DNA of 38,604 bases from an uncultured Erysipelotrichaceae bacterium (GTDB taxonomy: Bacteria > Bacillota_I > Bacilli_A > RF39 > UBA660). Positions 33,373 through 38,604 of the stretch are shown piece by piece. The notes under the pieces were generated by a model. It was not told the DNA's origin. It did not search any database and was given only the letters and a program-made list of their open reading frames with translations. Made by a program: the position numbers and the translations under genes. The stretch is from NCBI GenBank assembly GCA_902779035.1, contig CACZAH010000013.1, positions 1 through 38,604 of the forward strand, written 5' to 3'. Numbering within the stretch: the first letter of the stretch is position 1; every line of letters starts with the position of its first letter.

Positions 33373-33723
33373 TTAATCCCTAGGACTAAAAAACAATGAG
33401 AAGAAAAATGAAAATATAATGGCAGCAACTATTCCAGATGAAGTAAGGTCAAACATTCCCATAAATAATCCCATCACACCAAAGGTATTTACTGTATCCA
33501 TTGCTCCATGAATTAACAAATGACCAAATGATGTAATTGGTACCAATGCTCCTCCTCCAGCCCAAAGAACAAATTTATCGTAGATATTAAATGAATCAAG
33601 AAACGCACCAATTATTACAAACATAGTTGTAATATGTCCTGGTGTAAGTTTAGTGTTATCAAGTATTAATTGTCCTATCATACATACTATTCCACAAAAT
33701 ATAAATGCATGTACATATATCAT
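33373..33723 (-). CDS. spoVAE: Stage V sporulation protein AE
   Basis: 116 residues from the ATG at 33723, with GGAGG upstream; it overlaps the spoVAD stop (ATGA). Three to four membrane helices and the motifs KLTPGHITTMFVIIGAFLD and GGGALVPITSFGHLLIHGAM identify the SpoVAC/SpoVAE family. SpoVA proteins form the channel that loads dipicolinic acid into the forespore and releases it in germination. Last gene of spoVAC-AD-AE. No spoVAF, AA or AB nearby. Confidence 0.92.
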   Translation of the reverse strand: MIYVHAFIFCGIVCMIGQLILDNTKLTPGHITTMFVIIGAFLDSFNIYDKFVLWAGGGALVPITSFGHLLIHGAMDTVNTFGVMGLFMGMFDLTSSGIVAAIIFSFFFSLFFSPRD

Positions 33724-34709
33724 AGTGTAGCCTCCAAACATATAGCATGACTTACAGCGGGTATTGTTTGTTTTAAATTAACTGATGCTTGACTATGTAA
33801 TGAACCTGTTGCTACCATTAATACTTTCTTTAACTTACCTTTCTTCATTTTATCTAATATATAACCATAGGTAACAAGGGGAATACATGCAGGGCCACTC
33901 CCACCAGCATACACTTCTTGATTATTTATATCATATATCATACAAGCAGAATCATCTAAATTATTTAATTCCATATTATATTCTTCTTTCATATAATCTT
34001 TTAGGATATCTTTACCATATCTACCTAAATCTCCTGTTAGTATTAAATCATAATCACTGGGTTTTGTTTTGGTATTAATAAGATGTGTATAAATAGTTTT
34101 AGCTGCTGCTGGTGCCATAACTGCTCCCATATGAAAGGCATCCTTAATCCCTGCATCAACTACAGTACCTAGTGTACTAGATGTAATTTTTATTTTTGAT
34201 TTTTTACTTGATACTAACGCACTAGCTGCACCTGTTACTGTAAACGTTGCTCTTTTTGGTTTTGGTCCACCATACTCAACTGGTTGTCTAAATTGTTTTT
34301 CTGATGTACAGTTGTGAGAAGATACTGAACATATTATATTTTTTGCAACACCAGAATTAATCATATTTGATGCAATAATTAAACCTAGTGTTGATGTTGA
34401 ACATGCCGCATATATTCCAATCATTGGAATACCTAGTTTTGCTGCTGTAAAATTACTGCTTATATTTTGATTTAATAAATCACCTGAAATCAAAGCATCT
34501 ATTTTATTATTTTTCATCTTAATTTTATCAAGCAACATTTCTATACAATTGGTAAGCATTTTTATCTCTGCAAGTTCCCACGCTTTTTCACCAAAGTATA
34601 AATCTTTATAACTTTTATCAAAATAACTTCCTAGTGGTCCTTTAGCTTCATAAGGTCCAGCTATAGTTATAGTATCATTTATATACACATTATTATAAGT
34701 ATTAGTCAT
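33720..34709 (-). CDS. spoVAD: Stage V sporulation protein AD
   Basis: 329 residues, normal length. Thiolase-like fold: GIYAACSTSTLGLIIAS keeps the Cys of the fold, with PKRATFTVTGAASALVSS, GAVMAPAAAKTIYTHL, GDLGRYGKDIL and GSGPACIPLV, all strongly conserved in SpoVAD. It binds dipicolinic acid in the DPA channel complex on the inner spore membrane. Sits between spoVAC and spoVAE in the usual order. Confidence 0.95.
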   Translation of the reverse strand: MTNTYNNVYINDTITIAGPYEAKGPLGSYFDKSYKDLYFGEKAWELAEIKMLTNCIEMLLDKIKMKNNKIDALISGDLLNQNISSNFTAAKLGIPMIGIYAACSTSTLGLIIASNMINSGVAKNIICSVSSHNCTSEKQFRQPVEYGGPKPKRATFTVTGAASALVSSKKSKIKITSSTLGTVVDAGIKDAFHMGAVMAPAAAKTIYTHLINTKTKPSDYDLILTGDLGRYGKDILKDYMKEEYNMELNNLDDSACMIYDINNQEVYAGGSGPACIPLVTYGYILDKMKKGKLKKVLMVATGSLHSQASVNLKQTIPAVSHAICLEATL

Positions 34710-34713
34710 TATA

Positions 34714-35151
34714 TCACCCTATTAATATTATCCTTAAAAGTCCGAATACGTATGCAGAAACTACACCAAACAGTATTACAGAACCTGCAAGTTTAAACAT
34801 ATTTGCTCCAAGTCCTGTTACAAATCCTTCTTTTCTATATTCTAATGCGGCACTCATCATGGCATGAGCAAAACCAGTAATAGGAACAATAAGACCACAT
34901 TTTGCAAACTTAACTAAGTTATCAAAGAAACCAAGAGCCGTTAAAAAGCATCCAATAAATATTAATGTAACTATCATAAATACTGATGCATCTTTACTTG
35001 GTATATGTAAATAATATGAATATAATTCTACTAATACCTCCCCTACTACTCCTAAGAAACCACCTACTATAAAACCAATTAGTGCATTTAATAAAATATT
35101 TTCTTTTGGTGTATGCTTATCTACTAATTTTTGATATTTAATTTTTTCCAT
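34714..35151 (-). CDS. spoVAC: Stage V sporulation protein AC
   Basis: 145 residues with about four membrane helices: a charged start (YQKLVDKHTPKENILLNALIGFIVGG), GFFDNLVKFAKCGLIVPITGFAHAMMSAA and GANMFKLAGSVILFGVVSAYVFG. In B. subtilis SpoVAC behaves as a mechanosensitive channel for DPA. AGGAGG precedes the ATG; a sigma-G-like promoter lies at 35171-35199. First gene of the spoVA operon. Confidence 0.94.
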   Translation of the reverse strand: MEKIKYQKLVDKHTPKENILLNALIGFIVGGFLGVVGEVLVELYSYYLHIPSKDASVFMIVTLIFIGCFLTALGFFDNLVKFAKCGLIVPITGFAHAMMSAALEYRKEGFVTGLGANMFKLAGSVILFGVVSAYVFGLLRIILIG

Positions 35152-35170
35152 AGAAAAATCCTCCTACTCT

Positions 35171-35199
35171 TATTATGAATAGAAAGATTATTTTTATTC
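35171..35199 (-). promoter_or_regulatory. Sigma-G-like promoter of the spoVA operon
   Basis: On the minus strand GGAATA (GAATA at 35199-35195), a 17-bp spacer and CATAATA (35177-35171). The latter fits the sigma-G -10 pattern CATWHTA, and spoVA is controlled by sigma-G in B. subtilis. The -35 overlaps the stop of the upstream prepilin-like gene. Confidence 0.6.
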
Positions 35200-35580
35200 C
35201 CTAATATTTGAATATTTTGAACATTCTTCTAAAGAATCAATATATTCATAGTGATATTGATTGCTATAATACTTAATAAGCACACATCCTGTCATAGCAT
35301 CTTCAGTAACTGGATTAACAATCTTTTTAGCATCTATATATCCACTACTTACTATATCATTTAAATACATAACTTTAGGATTTTCACTATCTATTCTAAA
35401 GTTCGAATTAATAAAATATGTTTCTGCTGCTTGTTTTATTGTATTAACTTGATCATCATAAGCAGACTTCTTTGCTTCTTCCATTGAATCTTTTAGCGTT
35501 GGAATAAGTATTATTACTAAAACTGATAATATAACTATAATTGCAAGTAATTCTATAAGTGTAAATGCATTTTTTTTCAT
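35194..35580 (-). CDS. Small type IV prepilin-like protein
   Basis: 128 residues. A short class III-type signal (KKNA then FTLIELLAIIVILSVLVIILIPTL) precedes an alpha-helical spine and a small C-terminal domain with two Cys (TGCVLIKYYSNQYHYEYIDSLEECSK) that could form a disulphide, as in minor pilins. Simple PulG/ComGC-like organisation without an added module, unlike the other four copies. Its own extended -10 promoter lies upstream, after a terminator. It sits next to spoVAC without any sign of being part of that operon. Confidence 0.85.
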   Translation of the reverse strand: MKKNAFTLIELLAIIVILSVLVIILIPTLKDSMEEAKKSAYDDQVNTIKQAAETYFINSNFRIDSENPKVMYLNDIVSSGYIDAKKIVNPVTEDAMTGCVLIKYYSNQYHYEYIDSLEECSKYSNIRE

Positions 35581-35604
35581 ATGTACATCTCCTAATCTAT
35601 AAAC

Positions 35605-35613
35605 ATTCTATCA
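35605..35613 (-). promoter_or_regulatory. Extended -10 promoter of the small prepilin-like gene
   Basis: TGATAGAAT on the minus strand, about 25 bases before the ATG. The 14-mer ATGTGATAGAATGT recurs at 38498-38511 ahead of the leader on the right. Confidence 0.55.
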
Positions 35614-35621
35614 CATAATAG

Positions 35622-35647
35622 AAAAAAAAGCATTACTTTAAATGCTT
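35622..35647 (-). terminator. Terminator of the DUF975/CmpB region
   Basis: AAGCATT/AATGCTT stem (35628-35634 with 35641-35647), loop of six, then eight T on the minus strand. Confidence 0.8.
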
Positions 35648-35707
35648 AATTGTAATTATTCATCTTAAGTATTATTGTCTTCACAAATAAACATTTAATC
35701 TAAGAAG

Positions 35708-36178
35708 CTAAATTAATCTATTTAATTGCATATCAAACTTATAATGCGTAATACCATCTCCCTTATTAGGATATTTAGATGAATATATATTATCTACCGC
35801 AAATATTGTAACTAAGATAATTGAAACGGTTATTACTACCTTCGTATTTATCTTCTTAATTAGATTATCAAGCATAGGAGCAAGTGCATATACTGCTGCC
35901 ATTCCTCCAAGGCCGAATACAAGTAATCCTTCCGCACATATTCTTCCATTTAAATTTAAGAAATATCCTGAATAATCCCACCATTTATCACCATTATGAG
36001 CAATTTCTAAATAATATGACGTAAAGTATTCTACAATGCCACAAACAATTATAATACTAATAAATTCTAGTACTGGCTTATCTCTAAACTTATTAAGTAA
36101 TATAAGAACTAATACACCCCCTGTACCATATATAGGCAGCCATGGTCCATGCATAACTCCACGATTAAACTCCATCAT
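35708..36178 (-). CDS. CmpB-like putative ABC permease domain, probably the split C-terminal part of the gene at 36165
   Basis: 156 residues. FNRGVMHGPWLPIYGTGGVLVLILL, CGIVEYFTSYYLE, WWDYSGYFLNLNGRICAEGLLVFGLGG and LAPMLDNLIKKI match the putative ABC transporter permease family (CmpB, PF06541). The first helix of that domain (LVFFSFSLVGWLWEVFLHLI) is in the preceding frame, at the end of the gene at 36165. There is no Shine-Dalgarno before the ATG here. A one-base change near 36165-36178 would join both into one protein, as in fused DUF975-CmpB proteins. Either a frameshift mutation or a coupled pair. Confidence 0.75.
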   Translation of the reverse strand: MMEFNRGVMHGPWLPIYGTGGVLVLILLNKFRDKPVLEFISIIIVCGIVEYFTSYYLEIAHNGDKWWDYSGYFLNLNGRICAEGLLVFGLGGMAAVYALAPMLDNLIKKINTKVVITVSIILVTIFAVDNIYSSKYPNKGDGITHYKFDMQLNRLI

Positions 36179-37496
36179 TTATTAAATGTAAAAACACTTC
36201 CCATAACCAACCAACTAATGAAAAACTAAAGAATACTAAGATAAGTGTTGGAATACTGTAATGTCTTAAGTAGTTTACTACTTCAAATCTAGGTCTTTTT
36301 TCTTTTTCTTTAATTATATATAGCTTATTAGGATATGATTTTCCCTTTGCTTCACAATCAATATTTTTAATTAATAACTCATTAATTCTATTTTTTTCAT
36401 ACTCTTCTTCTTTTTCTTTGCTTGATAGATTAATACCAAAAATATCTTCTATTTTCTCTTTTATGTTTTTAGGTTTATATTTTTTGTAAGTAATATTACT
36501 TAATGATTTATAATATGTATCATTAAGAATATTTTCATCTGCTTTTTCATATAAATATTTATCACTTAGTAATTCTATATTTTTAATATTTTTATCTTTA
36601 GAAATACCTCTTAGGTTTGTATAATACTCAGAGAATACTGAAACTTTATAGGCATCAGCAAACACTAAATTAGATATACCAAGTGTAAGAACTCCAAGTA
36701 TATTCCAACCAATAAAAGATAGTTCTAATATAAAACATTCCATCTTATGTCCATACATCATACTCCTTGATAGTTTAATTGCAGTCTTACCATCAATATC
36801 AGGGTTTTCTGCAATTATATATGGAACTAAAAAATAAGAATATCTTTTTATAAACCCACCTATTATTGTAAATCCCCAAAGAAATTCATATAATACAACT
36901 CTAGCCATAGAACGAGTTGCTTTAAACCATTTCTTTACTCTTACTAAGAATAATAAATCTTTAATATTTATTTTATCATATACTCTACCTTCTAAAAACA
37001 TACGCCTTAATAATACTTTATAAATATTAACGAAGAAAAACCAGTAAAATCCAAAGATAAATAAACTAATTATAATTGATATAATTATAGATATTTGAGA
37101 TGTTCCTACCATTGACTTTAATGCAAATACCAAAGTTAAATAAAGACTCCCACTATCTATAGTATTCGCAACTGCAGCAAATACTCCTCTTTTATTATCT
37201 AATATTTTATTTGCTATTTTCTTTTTCTCTTTATTTATTCTATCAATTTTTTTTCCGGCATCAATACTAGTATTCTTATCAACTGTATCTACTACCTTAT
37301 TACTAACATCATCCTTAACTTTATTAACAACTTGATTACTCTTTGGTACTAACTCTTTTTCTAATTTAGTAATTGATATAGAATTAGAAAATTCACTACC
37401 TAAAAATGCCGCAATTAAGCATAACAATATAAATATAATGTAATGCTTCTTTAATACTTTTAAACCTTTATTCTTTAATTCTTTCCTACTTTTCAT
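36165..37496 (-). CDS. DUF975 family membrane protein, probably frameshifted at its 3' end
   Basis: 443 residues. The N-terminus RKELKNKGLKVLKKHYIIFILLCLIAAFLGSEF and the helices with RMFLEGRVYDK, RYSYFLVPYIIAENPDI and GYKHM-like SRSMMYGHKMECFILELSF are characteristic of DUF975. A soluble Lys/Glu-rich part of about 110 residues follows, then the first membrane helix of a CmpB domain (FSFSLVGWLWEVFLHLI) and an abrupt stop. The rest of that domain continues in the next frame at 35708. Function of DUF975 is unknown. Confidence 0.8.
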   Translation of the reverse strand: MKSRKELKNKGLKVLKKHYIIFILLCLIAAFLGSEFSNSISITKLEKELVPKSNQVVNKVKDDVSNKVVDTVDKNTSIDAGKKIDRINKEKKKIANKILDNKRGVFAAVANTIDSGSLYLTLVFALKSMVGTSQISIIISIIISLFIFGFYWFFFVNIYKVLLRRMFLEGRVYDKINIKDLLFLVRVKKWFKATRSMARVVLYEFLWGFTIIGGFIKRYSYFLVPYIIAENPDIDGKTAIKLSRSMMYGHKMECFILELSFIGWNILGVLTLGISNLVFADAYKVSVFSEYYTNLRGISKDKNIKNIELLSDKYLYEKADENILNDTYYKSLSNITYKKYKPKNIKEKIEDIFGINLSSKEKEEEYEKNRINELLIKNIDCEAKGKSYPNKLYIIKEKEKRPRFEVVNYLRHYSIPTLILVFFSFSLVGWLWEVFLHLINDGV

Positions 37497-37630
37497 ACAA
37501 CATACTCCTTACTAACTCGATTTTATCACAAAATAGCATCCAGGACAATACTGTTTATATTTGTATAACTATAAATAGCAATTAACTCAAATCATTAAAT
37601 AATTGATTGATAATTATTATAGGTGGTTTG

Positions 37631-37839
37631 ATGTTAGATTTAACACGTATTAAAAAAAACAGAGAAGATAATAATTTATCACAATGAGAAATAGCCAATA
37701 TACTTAATGTATCTAGATCTACACACTCCCCTCGGAAACTTGGTATAAACATAATACCGTTATCTAGTTTATATAAACTATCTAAAATATTTAACTCGAC
37801 GGTTTGATTGATAATGCTTTAGAAATAGAAAAGATATAA
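37631..37839 (+). pseudogene. Decayed small HTH (Cro/CI-type) regulator
   Basis: A ribosome site AGGTGG and ATG at 37631 begin MLDLTRIKKNREDNNLSQ, then a TGA, then EIANILNVSRSTHS and, further on, PLSSLYKLSKIFN. These are the helices of a Cro/CI-type DNA-binding domain. The usual continuation (VDY..) is out of frame: after STV a TGA follows, and the end NALEIEKI lies in another frame. So one stop and one frameshift. UGA as Trp is not the explanation, because UGA ends the ATPase gene in this window. Confidence 0.8.
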
Positions 37840-37860
37840 TTTATTTCATATCTTTTACTA
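37829..37860. terminator. Hairpin between the HTH pseudogene and the CvpA gene
   Basis: AAAAGATAT/ATATCTTTT 9-bp stem (37829-37837 with 37848-37856), with A-rich and T-rich flanks. It can serve both directions and overlaps the CvpA stop. Confidence 0.6.
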
Positions 37861-38437
37861 TTCCATGATCCTTTAGTATTTTAATATATTCTTCTTCACT
37901 TGCGCTAGGTCCTTTATCATACTCTCTTTTTAACTCTTCAAATAATGATATATCTACTTTTTTACTAATTAACGGAGTTCCTTTTAATATATATTTAGCT
38001 ACATCACTTTTATATACATCTATATTAAACACAGGAATACTTAATATTAAAAGAATAATAAATGCATAAATATAGTATTCAATAAATCCTAATATTCCAC
38101 CTAATATTTTAGAAGGTATCGCAAGTATTATTGTTGCTTCTAACACTTTTTCAAGTGCCCTAGTAATTTTTAATACAAGAATAATAATTAATTTAAGAAT
38201 AAAGCATATAAGTATAAATGAAACAGCTCTATAAAATATAATACTGATAGACTTATCTATATTAATAATATCGATGTGATTAATTAGTATATCTGCAACT
38301 GGATTTTTTAATATTAAAGCTACAACAAACACAATAATATTACTTAACATCTTAATTAATTGATATAAAAACCCTCTTTTTACTCCAACAATAGTACCTA
38401 GAAGTATAAACATAATAATTATTATTGATAAAATCAT
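37841..38437 (-). CDS. CvpA family membrane protein
   Basis: 198 residues with four hydrophobic segments in the first 150 and a charged tail. The pattern GVKRGFLYQLIKMLSNIIVFVVALILKNPVADIL and the later KILGGILGFIEYYIYAFIILLIL fit the colicin V production protein family (CvpA). Members affect envelope homeostasis; the exact role is unclear. It is divergent from the structured leader at the right edge. Confidence 0.85.
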   Translation of the reverse strand: MILSIIIIMFILLGTIVGVKRGFLYQLIKMLSNIIVFVVALILKNPVADILINHIDIINIDKSISIIFYRAVSFILICFILKLIIILVLKITRALEKVLEATIILAIPSKILGGILGFIEYYIYAFIILLILSIPVFNIDVYKSDVAKYILKGTPLISKKVDISLFEELKREYDKGPSASEEEYIKILKDHGIVKDMK

Positions 38438-38499
38438 ACTACCACCAATTTAATTGTATATTAATTCTTAAAAAAAATAAAGTAAATTTTTAAAAAATG

Positions 38500-38508
38500 T
38501 GATAGAAT
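38500..38508 (+). promoter_or_regulatory. Extended -10 promoter of the leader at the right edge
   Basis: TGATAGAAT at 38500-38508; no good -35. Transcription would begin near 38515 and run out of the window. Confidence 0.5.
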
Positions 38509-38518
38509 GTCTAGAAAG

Positions 38519-38604
38519 TTATAGATAATTTTAGTCATAAAATTATCTATAACGCTATTGTACCCAATTGCTGGCGAGCGTTATAGATTTTATATAGGGG
38601 AAAG
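38519..38604 (+). ncRNA. Structured 5' leader, possibly a ribosomal-protein (L21-type) leader
   Basis: A 15-bp perfect hairpin (38519-38533 with 38538-38552) is followed by a second 10-bp pairing, CTATAACGCT (38547-38556) with AGCGTTATAG (38577-38586). The two share bases 38547-38552, so they exclude each other. The loop of the second has TGTACCC and GGCGAGCG, and AGGGGAAAG follows. The layout resembles ribosomal-protein autoregulatory leaders such as that of rplU, but I recognise it only by appearance, and the coding part is outside the window. Confidence 0.4.

Noticed and set aside
37681-37705. UGA read as tryptophan in the HTH gene
   Set aside because: UGA ends the ATPase gene and yqfC, and UGG is used for Trp, so the standard code applies and the gene is decayed.

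Overview
The window is AT-rich DNA from an endospore-forming member of the Bacillota. The gene order matches Bacilli in several blocks: ireB-ruvX-yrzB-mltG-trmR, ybeY-era-yqzL-recO, gpr divergent from rpsT, yqfC-yqfD, and spoVAC-spoVAD-spoVAE. The style of the genes (very low GC, many N/K/I/D residues, surface modules common in gut Firmicutes) suggests an uncultured gut lineage of the RF39/Erysipelotrichales kind; that placement is inference. UGA is used as a stop and UGG as Trp, so the standard bacterial code applies.

Layout. 1-117: tail of an unrecognised gene. 523-5372: two adjacent type IV prepilin-like genes carrying C-terminal LamG-like modules, divergent from a PilB/ComGA-type ATPase with a long acidic tail. 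5393-7480: two small membrane proteins and a SpoVB/MurJ-type flippase. 7493-9231: a third prepilin-like gene whose 3' end is strikingly GC-rich, with a 31-base A/T homopolymer upstream. 9232-11848: a housekeeping operon (ireB, ruvX, yrzB, mltG, trmR). 12016-17247: an unknown gene, gpr, rpsT, a transglutaminase-like protein, rbfA, an unknown tail-anchored protein and cotE. 17320-22491: a zinc-ribbon membrane protein, an AI-2E family transporter, dtd and a Rel protein. 22563-26700: a membrane zincin-like protein, then recO, a DUF1653 gene, a small yqzL-like gene, era and ybeY. 26784-31914: a fourth prepilin-like gene with a damaged start, a TtcA-like enzyme, a CDF transporter, a VanZ-like protein, yqfD (apparently starting at AUU) and yqfC. 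31971-33372: an accessory islet with a decayed LamG module, a DUF1016 nuclease and a palindrome. 33373-37496: spoVAE/AD/AC behind a sigma-G-like promoter, a fifth prepilin-like gene, and a DUF975/CmpB membrane protein split by an apparent frameshift. 37631-38604: a decayed HTH regulator, a CvpA protein, and at the right edge a structured 5' leader for a gene that lies outside.

The most unusual theme is the dispersed set of five prepilin-like proteins. Four carry large C-terminal domains of adhesin or ligand-binding appearance, and one of these combines a possible hypervariable C-terminus with a homopolymer tract in its upstream region. With the tailed ATPase they may form a surface-display or adhesion system. 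No platform protein (PilC), prepilin peptidase or reverse transcriptase is in the window, so this remains inference.
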